Assembly (NCBI RefSeq): GCF_016679925.1 | Contig: NZ_JAEQBW010000006.1 | Location: 62,001 to 126,000 of the forward strand | Source of the DNA: Marivirga aurantiaca | GTDB lineage: Bacteria; Bacteroidota; Bacteroidia; Cytophagales; Cyclobacteriaceae | DNA: 64,000 bases | Reading direction: 5' to 3' | Part shown: positions 26,732 to 34,957 of the stretch, in pieces | Numbering within the stretch: the first letter of the stretch is position 1 | Layout: the number at the start of each line of letters is the position of its first letter | The notes under the pieces: generated by a model | The model's database searches: none | What the model was told of the DNA's origin: nothing | What the model saw: the letters and a program-made list of their open reading frames with translations, nothing else | Made by a program: the position numbers and the translations under genes

Positions 26732-27760
26732 ATGGAAAACTGCCTACTTTGTAAAGAAAATCCAGCGGACAAGAAAGGTTCTCACATTGTTCCTCACTTC
26801 TTGTTAAAGCGCATTGAGAATGTAGAAGGAAAATCTGGAAGAGATTATGAACTGGGATTTGTAATTCAAGAATTTGATACAACGTCTCATTTCGGAAGAT
26901 CAGTTCCAGTAGACAAACTGGATGAAGTCTTTGGAGAATTATCAGATGAAGAAATTGAAGCAAATAAACACCCTATGGTGGTAGATAACTTCTTTTGCAC
27001 ATCTTGTGAAACTAGGTTTTCAAAAATTGAAAGTGAGTATGCTAAAACCCTTAATAAATTTGAAAACGAAGTGTATTCTTCGGAAATACGTTCTGAAATA
27101 GGATTTTTGTTTTGGGCTAGTGTTATTTGGCGAATCTCTATAAATAAAGGCAGTGGTGTAGAGCTAACAAAAAATCAGAATGAAACTTTAAGAAGAATTT
27201 TACATAGAGTACTGAAAAATGAGCTGTCAGAAATTGACATTGAAGGGATGAAAGAAGCAAAAGACATTAAAAAAATATCATATAAATTGCTAAGGTGTCC
27301 GGATTTTTCGACAAAACACGCAACTCATATGGTGATTCATCCAAAATTGAAGAATCCTTATTCCCTTGTGATTGACGAATACCTTCTCTTTTTCGCTTTC
27401 AAGGATAATTACAATGATTATATGAACAAAGATTTTTTTGGAATACAAAAGGAAGTTGAAGAAGCTCCCACAAATAAGCTTCAGAATACTGAAATGATAT
27501 ATCCCATAAGTAAAGAAAAAATGCTAGAATTTAATAAGGCATTAATTGACCATATGAAAAACACTCGTGTTGACAAGCTAAACTTATTTTGGGATAAATT
27601 ACACAGATCACTCGGTGGGACTGGAAGTTCTATGCCAGAGGAAATAAAAAAAGAATTATTTGCAGAGCTTACATCTGAAGAAAAGAGGCTTGGACGAAAA
27701 TATAATTTAGAAGATTTAAGAGACACAACCTATAAAGTACTAAAAAAGTACGCACCCTAA
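26732..27760 (+). CDS. HNH-like zinc-finger protein, cassette 1
   Basis: A 342-residue soluble protein. The N-terminus has CLLC (Cys4, Cys7) followed by GSHIVPHFLLKR (His18), and a second CTSC pair (Cys89, Cys92). This is the C-x2-C, SHI-x-P, C-x2-C arrangement of HNH/treble-clef proteins often found near defence genes. Whether it cuts DNA is not shown. The ATG at 26732 is used because the upstream GTG overlaps the cassette boundary. GTTAGGGTGC at 26711-26720 and GCACCCTAAC at 27752-27761 are exact reverse complements, and the latter provides the stop codon. Confidence 0.72.
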   Translation: MENCLLCKENPADKKGSHIVPHFLLKRIENVEGKSGRDYELGFVIQEFDTTSHFGRSVPVDKLDEVFGELSDEEIEANKHPMVVDNFFCTSCETRFSKIESEYAKTLNKFENEVYSSEIRSEIGFLFWASVIWRISINKGSGVELTKNQNETLRRILHRVLKNELSEIDIEGMKEAKDIKKISYKLLRCPDFSTKHATHMVIHPKLKNPYSLVIDEYLLFFAFKDNYNDYMNKDFFGIQKEVEEAPTNKLQNTEMIYPISKEKMLEFNKALIDHMKNTRVDKLNLFWDKLHRSLGGTGSSMPEEIKKELFAELTSEEKRLGRKYNLEDLRDTTYKVLKKYAP

Positions 27761-27836
27761 CATTATGTAAGAAATCATAGCCGCACAAGGCCAAAGCACA
27801 AGCCAAAGCTACGATTCTTACATTGGCGTTGGCATT
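27752..27836 (+). other. attC-like site of cassette 1
   Basis: The site runs from GCACCCTAAC to GTTGGCATT. ATGTAAGAAATCATAGC pairs with GCTACGATTCTTACAT with extrahelical bases on one side. The loop holds two short direct repeats (GCCAAAGC). The R'-side GTTGGCATT begins the next cassette and is the reverse complement of AATGCCAAC at 29707-29715. Confidence 0.75.
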
Positions 27837-27875
27837 CATTGTAAGAAACATCCTGCAAATTATTAAACATGATTG

Positions 27876-28634
27876 ATGGAAGATAAGATTAAGAAATATT
27901 TAATTGATCTAGAGAAAGAAAATGGTATAGAGATTTTACTTGCCTGTGAGACTGGTTCGAGAGCATGGGGATTTCCATCACCTGATAGTGACTTTGATGT
28001 GCGGATAATTTACAAACACCATAAAGATTGGTATTTAAGTTTAACAGAAGAAAAAGATACAATTGAATGCTTTTATGAGAATAACGACATTGATATTAGT
28101 GGCTGGGATTTAAGAAAAAGTTTACGATTGATTTGGAAATCAAATCCACCTTTGCTCGAAAGAATTCAATCTCCGATTATTTATCATGCTGACGAAGACT
28201 TCCTAGCTGGAATTAATTCAATTGTACAAAAGACCTATTCAAGAATTGCTACGATTCATCATTATTTGAGCATGGCAAAAAAGGCTTTAGACGAAGTTGT
28301 AAACTCAAATGACTATAAACTTAAAAGGTTCTTTTATGCTCTCCGTGCATCGGTAGCTTGTTTATGGATTCTTGAAAAAGAAGAAATTCCACCAATTGAA
28401 TTTGGGAAAATGGTAAACGGATTAGACTTATCCGATAATTTAACAAATAGGATTAATGAACTAATTGAACTGAAGTCAACAATTAGCGAAACGTACTTAC
28501 ACAATGGAGAACAAGATTTAATTAAGTTCATGGAAAGTTGCCTGGAAAGAGCTAATAACGAATCAAAAAGTTTACCCGCTTCAAAAGGACAAATAAGTGA
28601 ATTAAATGAATTTTTCCGTAACACATTAGATTAA
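27876..28634 (+). CDS. RlaP/YcgL-type nucleotidyltransferase, cassette 2
   Basis: A 252-residue protein of the DNA polymerase beta-like nucleotidyltransferase superfamily, RlaP/YcgL group. The active site is plain: GSRAWGF at 28-34 and SPDSDFDVR with Asp39 and Asp41, followed by the family phrase DWYLSL. A helical C-terminal half (KRFFYALRASVACLWILEKE) follows. Members are predicted to transfer nucleotides to RNA ends or proteins; the target here is unknown. The next gene starts three bases after the stop and is a distant paralogue, so the two probably work together. The ATG at 27876 is preferred over a TTG one codon upstream. Confidence 0.85.
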   Translation: MEDKIKKYLIDLEKENGIEILLACETGSRAWGFPSPDSDFDVRIIYKHHKDWYLSLTEEKDTIECFYENNDIDISGWDLRKSLRLIWKSNPPLLERIQSPIIYHADEDFLAGINSIVQKTYSRIATIHHYLSMAKKALDEVVNSNDYKLKRFFYALRASVACLWILEKEEIPPIEFGKMVNGLDLSDNLTNRINELIELKSTISETYLHNGEQDLIKFMESCLERANNESKSLPASKGQISELNEFFRNTLD

Positions 28635-28637
28635 TCA

Positions 28638-29699
28638 ATGACAATTGAGGATTTAAGAGATAAAGGACTAATAATATTGGAATGCATTAGTGGCAGTAAG
28701 GCTTACGGATTGGATACTCCTAGCTCTGACTTAGACATTAAAGGTGTTTTCATTTTACCGAAAGAGGCGTATTACGGATTGACCTATACTCCTCAAGTAA
28801 ATAATGAAACAAACGATATTGTTTTTTATGAGTTTGGACGGTTTATGGAATTATTATCATTAAACAATCCAAATATTCTTGAATTACTTAATACGCCCGA
28901 ATCTGCGATAATTTACAAACACCCATTTTTAAACGAAATAAATTCTGAACTGATTTTATCTAAGCTGTGCAACAACACATTTGGGAAGTTTGCTTTATCT
29001 CAGATTAAAAAAGCAAAAGGATTAAAAAAGAAAATAGTAAATCCTGTTGCAAAAGAGAGAAAAAGTGTGTTGTCATTCTGCTTTGTAAACTATGACCAAG
29101 GAGCGATTCCGCTTTTAAAATACCTTGAAATTAAAGGTTGGCAACAAGAACATTGTGGACTAGTAAATATTCCACACATGAAAGATGTTTATGGATTGTA
29201 CTATTCAGCCCAACTAGGATTTAGCGGGGTACTTCGGGGAAAAGAATCAAATGATATTTGTTTAAGTTCTATTCCAAAAGGCACGAAACAAGAAGCTCTT
29301 ATGTATTTTAACAGAAATGGATATTCAACTTACTGCAAAGAATATCGAGAATATTGGGATTGGGTGGATAAGAGAAACGATGACAGATACGAAAACACTA
29401 AAAGTCATGGAAAGAATTATGATTCAAAAAACATGATGCATGTATTTCGACTTTTAGAAATGGCAATTGAAATCGGAAATGAGAAAAAAGTCAATGTAAA
29501 AAGACCAAATCGTGATTTTCTACTTGACATTAAAGCAGGAAAATTTGAATATGAGGAACTATTAAAAATGGCAGGCTTGAAACAAACTGAGATGGAATCA
29601 GCATTTGAAAGTTCATCCTTGCCTGATAATCCTGATTTGGAGCTAATAAATGAATTGACTTATAGATTGAGAGATAAATTTTATAACCACAGAGAATAA
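28638..29699 (+). CDS. RlaP/YcgL-type nucleotidyltransferase, cassette 2, second gene
   Basis: A 353-residue protein of the same superfamily as its neighbour. The active site is SGSKAYGL at 18-25 with DLDIKG (Asp31, Asp33). The C-terminal 200 residues are helical and positively charged (FALSQIKKAKGLKKKI) and fit nucleic-acid binding. Two paralogous enzymes in one cassette, three bases apart, suggest a heteromeric or stepwise nucleotide-transfer activity. The stop is followed by the attC-like site at 29707. Confidence 0.83.
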   Translation: MTIEDLRDKGLIILECISGSKAYGLDTPSSDLDIKGVFILPKEAYYGLTYTPQVNNETNDIVFYEFGRFMELLSLNNPNILELLNTPESAIIYKHPFLNEINSELILSKLCNNTFGKFALSQIKKAKGLKKKIVNPVAKERKSVLSFCFVNYDQGAIPLLKYLEIKGWQQEHCGLVNIPHMKDVYGLYYSAQLGFSGVLRGKESNDICLSSIPKGTKQEALMYFNRNGYSTYCKEYREYWDWVDKRNDDRYENTKSHGKNYDSKNMMHVFRLLEMAIEIGNEKKVNVKRPNRDFLLDIKAGKFEYEELLKMAGLKQTEMESAFESSSLPDNPDLELINELTYRLRDKFYNHRE

Positions 29700-29706
29700 A
29701 TAACGA

Positions 29707-29841
29707 AATGCCAACACTATGTATAGTGCATAAGGGTTTCAGAGGTTTTCGAGCGGCATCACCCGCGTCAAATTTGGGTGGTAACTTGACAGGTTTAAAG
29801 CCCGCAATCCCTTACGACACCATACACTTAACGTTACCAGC
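29707..29841 (+). other. attC-like site of cassette 2
   Basis: The site runs from AATGCCAAC to GTTACCAGC. GCATAAGGG pairs with CCCTTACGACACC, and the outer arms GTATAGTG and CACCATAC also pair in part. GTTACCAGC (29833-29841) is the exact reverse complement of GCTGGTAAC at 30321-30329, which ends the next cassette. Confidence 0.72.
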
Positions 29842-29878
29842 AATTATGCACAACACTCAATCAAGAATAAACCAAAAA

Positions 29879-30319
29879 ATGAACTATACTAAAAGATCAA
29901 TATTAACTCTAGTTTTGACCATTGGGACTGCCATCTCGACATTTGGACAAACTGAAATTTACAATCAAATTAAAACAGCTATTTCGGACTCTGACATAGA
30001 ATCGTTGGTCTCTCTTGCACCGAAGCCAGAATATGGGCCGACACAATTTTCAACTCCTACCGAGAAGGAAATAAGTGTACAAAAAAAAGACTTAGGGAAC
30101 CGCATATCCCAGCATTTGGATACTTTTGGAAAATTTGAATATACTCAACTTTTTGCAGACAAGGTCGGACACTTACCTCTTGTGATTGGTAAATTGAAAG
30201 GGGATGAGAAAACTGAATACGTCATGATTGGACTTGCAGATTTTTACGGAGAATACAGGTATGTTTCTTTCGGTTTTCTTGATAAACTCCCATCTAATAT
30301 GAGAGGACTCGATAAATAA
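29879..30319 (+). CDS. Exported hypothetical protein, cassette 3
   Basis: A 146-residue protein with a clear signal peptide (about 1-24, ending STFGQ). The mature part looks like a small alpha+beta NTF2-like or DUF3887-like domain (YNQIKTAISDSDIESLV at the start), but no motif is decisive. The ATG at 29879 is used; the frame is open upstream to 29708, but that extension lies inside the attC-like site. The gene ends two bases before the next core site. Confidence 0.65.
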   Translation: MNYTKRSILTLVLTIGTAISTFGQTEIYNQIKTAISDSDIESLVSLAPKPEYGPTQFSTPTEKEISVQKKDLGNRISQHLDTFGKFEYTQLFADKVGHLPLVIGKLKGDEKTEYVMIGLADFYGEYRYVSFGFLDKLPSNMRGLDK

Positions 30320-30320
30320 A

Positions 30321-30518
30321 GCTGGTAACATTCTGCATGAAATCATGGCTGTTAGATGGGAGACGAAACTGTGGGGCTTTGTAGAAAGCCCGTCAATCCG
30401 CAAGATTGAAATACTGTATTGAATTAAATTAGTAAGCAACCCTACAGATGGTGTAGGTAGAAACTTGAAACTTTGTATATTTAAAGTAGCCACTCTTTAT
30501 ACAGTAAGCGTTGCGCAC
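30321..30518 (+). other. attC-like site of cassette 3
   Basis: The site runs from GCTGGTAAC to GTTGCGCAC. CTGCATGAAATCATGGC pairs loosely with GCCACTCTTTATACAG. The loop shares the block GTAGAAAGCCCGTCAATCCG and neighbouring bases with the site at 2951-3102, 27 kb away, showing that the two sites are related beyond their core boxes. Confidence 0.72.
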
Positions 30519-30548
30519 AAGAGAAAATCAATAAAGAAAAATAACAGC

Positions 30549-31004
30549 ATGGGAGTATATTCAACCTTTAGCCGAATAACCAAGTCTGATGAATACATTT
30601 TAAATGAATATAAAATGTATGATATCGTAGAAGTTGATTACGAGAAATTATCCAAGTATAGAAATGAATCAATTAGTTTTAGAGGAGGTGCCGTTTCGCT
30701 AGACTATCTGTACAATTATGAATGGTTATCCGATCTTGGAATATACTTGACATCGGATTTTTTGTTCCATATTCTTGTAGTTTCAATTGGAGACCAATCG
30801 TTTAGATATGAAAATGATCGATTGATAATAGCTCTTTTTAAGCCTGAAAAAATTCTGAGAATAATTAAAGTTATTATTGAGAACCCTTTTCTTTTCAAAG
30901 AATCAAAAGCAGAGGAAGATGAAATTCAAAATATGAAATCGCTTTTAGAGTTACTTGAAAAAGCTAATTCTAATGGTGACCTAATAGAATGTACAATAGG
31001 ATAA
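30549..31004 (+). CDS. Hypothetical protein, cassette 4
   Basis: A 151-residue soluble protein with no signal peptide. The start MGVYSTFSRIT and the overall length recall DUF1877/YfbM-like proteins, but the match is weak and I do not assign it. The ATG at 30549 is the first after the core site; frame open further upstream lies within the attC-like site. GTGCACCAC seven bases after the stop is an imperfect reverse complement of the cassette start GTTGCGCAC. Confidence 0.6.
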   Translation: MGVYSTFSRITKSDEYILNEYKMYDIVEVDYEKLSKYRNESISFRGGAVSLDYLYNYEWLSDLGIYLTSDFLFHILVVSIGDQSFRYENDRLIIALFKPEKILRIIKVIIENPFLFKESKAEEDEIQNMKSLLELLEKANSNGDLIECTIG

Positions 31005-31010
31005 ATTCCA

Positions 31011-31053
31011 GTGCACCACACTATGTAAAAATGCTTACACTGACAGTTGCGAC
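31011..31053 (+). other. Short attC-like site of cassette 4
   Basis: The site runs from GTGCACCAC to GTTGCGAC. TGTAA pairs with TTACA around a small loop. It is much shorter than the other sites and its outer box ends CAC rather than AAC, so it is probably degenerate. Confidence 0.45.
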
Positions 31054-31120
31054 TCCATTTAGGAGCTATCGTAACCTTTCACCTTGTCTTTTACAAAAAA
31101 AACTGTTGATCGAGATAAGT

Positions 31121-31167
31121 AAGCAACTGCATCTTGCTCGTTTGTAGGACACAAAACGAGGGCGGAC
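31121..31167. repeat. Direct repeat right of the cassette array
   Basis: The stretch is the counterpart of 26376-26422, in the same orientation, and shares AGCAA, CTG, GCTCGTTT and the identical core GACACAAAACGAGGGCG. The two copies bracket the four-cassette array. From 31168 to 31454 I see nothing further except AT-rich intergenic DNA. Confidence 0.6.
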
Positions 31168-31454
31168 GTGGTAGGTGAACTGGCTGTTAAATCCAAATAG
31201 CTCATTTGATAAAATTGTTGTGAACCACTCTTCAAATTTATGAGTTCCCAACATTTCTAGTAAACAAAATTTGTTTAAGGACTTTCTACCCGCAATACCT
31301 GGCACACTGACCGCCAGCATTTCTGTCCCCACAAGTTTTCCCGAAAATCAGCTTTTATCTTTAAAATCAGAAAATTAATTAGCCAGTGGCACCATACGTC
31401 AGGGGGAAATAGGATAATTGTACAAATAGTTGGGTGGATAGAAATTTCCTCTTA

Positions 31455-31484
31455 TATTTATGACTGACTAGTCAGTCATAAATA
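31455..31484 (+). promoter_or_regulatory. Perfect 30-bp palindromic TetR operator
   Basis: A 30-base perfect palindrome centred on GACTGACTAGTCAGTC ends seven bases before the TetR start codon. Its position and symmetry indicate autoregulation by the TetR protein, and by read-through control of the two genes behind it. Confidence 0.82.
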
Positions 31485-31491
31485 TTTTATT

Positions 31492-32013
31492 ATGAACAAA
31501 AAAGAAAAGATTATCCTATCAGCCTTGTTGCTTTTTGCTCAACATGGCTATTCAGAAACATCTGTGGATAAAATAGCTCAACATGCTCAGGTATCTAAAG
31601 GACTTACCTATGCCCACTTTAAAAACAAGGATGATCTGTTAAGAGTGGTGATTGAGCATTCCATTCAAAAAATGACAGCTGAAATGATGGAAATTGAAGA
31701 GATGAACCTACAGGCGCTTTTCGATAATTTATTCAAAAGCCTAAAGAAAAATAAAGAGGTGATCCGGCTTTGCTTCCTTCTTGTTATTCACCCTGAAACT
31801 CCCGATTTGGTAAATCAGATGTTAGAAGGACAGAAACAGGAACTTTTAAAGTTGCTTACTTCATTGCTTGAGCCAAAATATAAAGCTGATAGTAGTCGGG
31901 AAGCTGTTATCCTACTTGCTACTATTGATGGTATCACGCTGGATTATGTGGTGAACCCAAATAGTAAAAACCTTAAAGCCACTGAAAAATATTTAATAGA
32001 AAAATATACCTAA
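31492..32013 (+). CDS. TetR-family transcriptional regulator
   Basis: A 173-residue regulator. The N-terminal TetR helix-turn-helix is clear: ILSALLLFAQHGYSETSV then IAQHAQVSKGLTYAHFKNKD. The C-terminal helical domain binds an unknown ligand. A perfect palindrome lies directly upstream. The gene heads a three-gene run with a membrane protein and a GNAT enzyme with gaps of five and eleven bases, so the regulator probably controls the whole unit. Confidence 0.92.
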   Translation: MNKKEKIILSALLLFAQHGYSETSVDKIAQHAQVSKGLTYAHFKNKDDLLRVVIEHSIQKMTAEMMEIEEMNLQALFDNLFKSLKKNKEVIRLCFLLVIHPETPDLVNQMLEGQKQELLKLLTSLLEPKYKADSSREAVILLATIDGITLDYVVNPNSKNLKATEKYLIEKYT

Positions 32014-32018
32014 GTAGC

Positions 32019-32573
32019 ATGAAAACCAAAGAAATAAATATACCGCCTTTTTTGCATGATATACACGGAAGAAAATCAAATATATTTGACTTAACACTCA
32101 CTTATTCTGGGGCAATAGTGGCCTTGTCTTCCGTTTTAATCATTTATGTGCAATCACCTTTAAATGTGCAATGGTGGAAACTGTTGCTATTGGCTCTTGT
32201 TAGTGCTGATATTGGCGCGGGTGCAGTGGCTAATTTCACAAAAGGCACTAATCAATTTTATAGTGGAACACATAAAAGGAAATCCAGAACGGTCTTTATC
32301 CTCTCACATTTCATTCACCCGGCTGTTTTTCTTTTTGTCATAGATGGTTTTTCAATGTTTTCAGCCTTTTTGGTAGTATTTGTAATTGGCGGTACTTTCT
32401 TGATTAATTCAATAGGCAATAAAGAAAAACAAGCTGTTGTTGCGGCATTTTTAATGGTAGTGGGAATAGGTTTCCTCTTAATAGTTAAACTGACCAATCC
32501 ATTTCTATTGTGGTTTTTTCCACTTTATATGACCAAACTATTTTTGGCCTTTGCTATAAGAAGGTATTCATAA
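32019..32573 (+). CDS. Hypothetical multi-pass membrane protein
   Basis: A 184-residue integral membrane protein with five or six hydrophobic helices (for example SGAIVALSSVLIIYV, AVFLFVIDGFSMFSAFLVVF and AAFLMVVGIGFLLIV). Polar residues cluster in the loop GTNQFYSGTHKRKSRT. I do not recognise the family. It starts five bases after the TetR gene, so it is a likely regulated target, possibly a small transporter or stress-related membrane protein. Confidence 0.7.
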   Translation: MKTKEINIPPFLHDIHGRKSNIFDLTLTYSGAIVALSSVLIIYVQSPLNVQWWKLLLLALVSADIGAGAVANFTKGTNQFYSGTHKRKSRTVFILSHFIHPAVFLFVIDGFSMFSAFLVVFVIGGTFLINSIGNKEKQAVVAAFLMVVGIGFLLIVKLTNPFLLWFFPLYMTKLFLAFAIRRYS

Positions 32574-32584
32574 ATTATACATTG

Positions 32585-33184
32585 ATGGAAATAAAAAATA
32601 TAAATATCAGCCAAATTGAAAAAGCTACTTCACTTTTATCTGAATCTTTTGTGGATGATAAGGGAATGAAAGCATTGTTTGCTCGGAATGATCCACGCTA
32701 TAAACAAAAATTATATGCATGGTTTAAGGCTACATTAAAAATGGAAATCCGAAATAAGCAATTACTTTGGGCTGCTTATGAAGATGAAAAATTAATAAGT
32801 CTGGCAAGCATAAATGATACATCATTGAAGATGTCCGGCTTATCAATGCTGAAATGGTTATTCTCAATTGGCTTTTCTTGTGGTCTGAGAACAGTTGTTA
32901 AAACAATCTCACACGATCAGGAAAGGCAAAAGCATTATCCGCAAAAGCAGTTGTCGATTTTAGAGTTTATAGCTGTGGATCCCGAACATCGAGGTAAAGG
33001 AATAGGAAAACTTATGATGAAGAAATTACAAAGATACGCAGTGGAGCAAAGCAAAATTATTTGGTTGGAAACCACCAAACCTAAAAATGTGAAAATATTT
33101 GAAAAATCGGGTTTTCATCTCACTCAGGTAAATAAGGAGACTGATGTTGAGTATTTTATGATGGTAAATGAGGAGGCTGATTGA
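32585..33184 (+). CDS. GNAT-family N-acetyltransferase
   Basis: A 199-residue GNAT enzyme. The core motif is ILEFIAVDPEHRGKGIGKLM, the acetyl-CoA pyrophosphate loop, followed by IWLETTKPKNVKIFEKSGF. The N-terminal part (SESFVDDKGMKALF) matches the subgroup whose members acetylate small amines or antibiotics. The ATG at 32585 is used because the frame upstream overlaps the preceding membrane-protein gene. It is the third gene of the TetR unit. Repeat R copy 3 follows 66 bases after the stop. Confidence 0.87.
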   Translation: MEIKNINISQIEKATSLLSESFVDDKGMKALFARNDPRYKQKLYAWFKATLKMEIRNKQLLWAAYEDEKLISLASINDTSLKMSGLSMLKWLFSIGFSCGLRTVVKTISHDQERQKHYPQKQLSILEFIAVDPEHRGKGIGKLMMKKLQRYAVEQSKIIWLETTKPKNVKIFEKSGFHLTQVNKETDVEYFMMVNEEAD

Positions 33185-33250
33185 TACGAGCTAGCAAATA
33201 AATTTATAGCAAAACACAGGCATTAACAGAAATAGAAGCTCAGTTAGGCT

Positions 33251-33556
33251 GTTCTTGATGAACGCTCCAATGTTTGAGAACCAAATAAAACCCCGAGTTA
33301 CCGGGACAAGTTTTGCTCGGAGTATGCGCGTGGGTGGACAAAAAGGCGGAGAGCGCGTTGAATTGCAGCGTGGAAGCATCTTTTTGTTCCCGAGTACTCG
33401 GGACAAAAAGATAAAGAATAAAATTTGGTTTAAAAATGCTTGAAATTTAAGTTAAACCTCAATATTAAATGAAATTTCTGCTTTATGAGGTTTTATATTT
33501 AGATTTAAATTTGAGATCCAGTTTAGTTAAAATTTATTTTTCATGAGGAGCCTAAA
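33251..33556 (+). repeat. Dispersed repeat R, copy 3
   Basis: A complete copy of repeat R. The main hairpin at 33378-33412 has the palindromic apex TCCCGAGTACTCGGGA. Downstream, GGTTTAA pairs with TTAAACC, and AAACCTCA pairs with TGAGGTTT, so two alternative hairpins share the AAACC bases. The 3' end (TTTATTTTTCATGAGGAGCC) is shared with copy 4. Open frames within it are not genes. Confidence 0.85.
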
Positions 33557-33697
33557 TAGTCGCCAAGGGTTGTGTCCTTACAAAATTTACCATTTTTAAT
33601 TCTGTTGTGAATATACCTGACTGCCTGCACAAATGCTTTCCAAAATCAAAATAACCTGAGTTCGATTTTAAAAATTGAAGGAAAACTACCTTAGGAC

Positions 33698-33745
33698 GTT
33701 CCCGCTGTTGCGGGACTGGCTATCTCGGTCCCGATAAATCGGGAT
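33698..33745. repeat. Pair of CCCG/CGGG hairpins
   Basis: GTTCCCGC with GCGGGAC and GTCCCGAT with ATCGGGAT form two adjacent hairpins 12 bases apart, followed by an A run. The rest of 33557-33914 holds no gene that I can see. The TCCCG/CGGGA stem is the same type as in repeat R. Confidence 0.55.
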
Positions 33746-33914
33746 TACATTTTAAAAAAAAAAGAAAATTATCCGTGATCTCATTAAAATTTAGCATGAG
33801 ATACCGGATAAATTAAGACTTTTGAAAAAGATAAGCCTTAATTTTCTGGCATGACGGCATTCTATAGCAATCGAACTCAGGTAAATAGGGAGTTTAGATC
33901 AAATATCTACTTTT

Positions 33915-34724
33915 TTATCCAGCGCTTCTTTCAATAAGTATTTCTCTCTTTTTCATCCAAAGCGTACTTTTTGTTACTTCGAGCTTCATTCCTTTTTTTC
34001 TTTTATACAGAATGGTCAGCACTATTGCCAATACAATGGTCAGAATCCTGAATACATTGGAATAAACACCTCCTAAAGCATTTTCTCCGGCAGAAAACAT
34101 CATCCAGAATAAATTCATAAACAAATGTAGGAAAATGGGAATCCAAATATTGAAGTTCCATTCTGCATAAAGCCAGGCAAACAGGATAGCTCCCAGAAAG
34201 GTTGTAAGAAAAATTCCCAGAAGAGTTAAAGGATCCTGGCTTTGGTATAAGTGGATTAAAGCAAACACTATAGCACCTAATAAAATGGAAGGTAGAAATC
34301 CTAATTGAGTAAAGCGATACAACTGCCCAAAAAGGAAGCCTCTGAAATATAGCTCTTCAAAAAATGCTGCGGAAACAGCTGAAATTAAGATAAGACTGAG
34401 ATTGATTTCCGGGTTAAATTCAAAAACAATTGCATAGCCAATCAGCATGGGAAGTGTGCACAGAAGAGGAAATAAAAATCCCTTTGCCAAACTCCCATTG
34501 AGCCCCAAGCTACTAAGGAGATTCCTGAAATGGTGGATTAATAAACTTCCCAACAAAAGAGGAATTCCAAAAACAGAATAAGTAATGATATGACTTACAC
34601 CAATTTGGTTGATGTATTCATTGATCCATTTTCTGAGCGAATGAAAATAAAGGTCATCAAGTACAAAGTAAATGGCAAAGGAGAGTAAGGTGATCCATAA
34701 TACTCTTAATGATTTAGCGTCCAT
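33915..34724 (-). CDS. CPBP-family intramembrane metalloprotease
   Basis: A 269-residue integral membrane protein with about eight helices. The three CPBP (Abi/CAAX-protease) motifs are intact: EELYFR with Glu123, Glu124 and Arg128; FALIH with His158; and HLFMN with His200 and Asn204. Bacterial members process membrane proteins or protect against self-made peptides, and the substrate here is not evident. It is transcribed alone, convergent with the GNAT unit. Confidence 0.92.
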   Translation of the reverse strand: MDAKSLRVLWITLLSFAIYFVLDDLYFHSLRKWINEYINQIGVSHIITYSVFGIPLLLGSLLIHHFRNLLSSLGLNGSLAKGFLFPLLCTLPMLIGYAIVFEFNPEINLSLILISAVSAAFFEELYFRGFLFGQLYRFTQLGFLPSILLGAIVFALIHLYQSQDPLTLLGIFLTTFLGAILFAWLYAEWNFNIWIPIFLHLFMNLFWMMFSAGENALGGVYSNVFRILTIVLAIVLTILYKRKKGMKLEVTKSTLWMKKREILIERSAG

Positions 34725-34957
34725 AACGAGTCGGTTTTAGTGATTCTTACATTGGAATATTTTTATTTCTGATTAGATTCTACTTTTCTCAAAATGGTTG
34801 CATTGGCCCATCTTGTTATCAGTAAGTATTAGAGGAAGCAAATTAAAGAAGTTGAACTAATGATGACTATATTTAAGAGCCAATTTGGAGTGAATGAAAT
34901 TAAGAAGTGGAAAATATTATACTACTAAAATCCACAATCTTTAACACTGATTTTTAT

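Noticed and set aside
2122-28634. HEPN-MNT toxin-antitoxin pair formed by the HEPN-like protein and the nucleotidyltransferases
   Set aside because: The HEPN-like gene and the transferases are about 25 kb apart in different clusters, and the transferases are RlaP/YcgL type rather than the small MNT antitoxins.
29708-29878. N-terminal extension of the cassette 3 gene by 57 residues
   Set aside because: The extension lies within the attC-like site and would precede a perfect signal peptide, so the start is at 29879.
33255-33443. Open frame of 62 residues inside repeat R copy 3, with similar frames in copies 1 and 2
   Set aside because: The same frame is broken or shifted in other copies, has no start signal, and overlaps a conserved hairpin. 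It is a by-product of the repeat.
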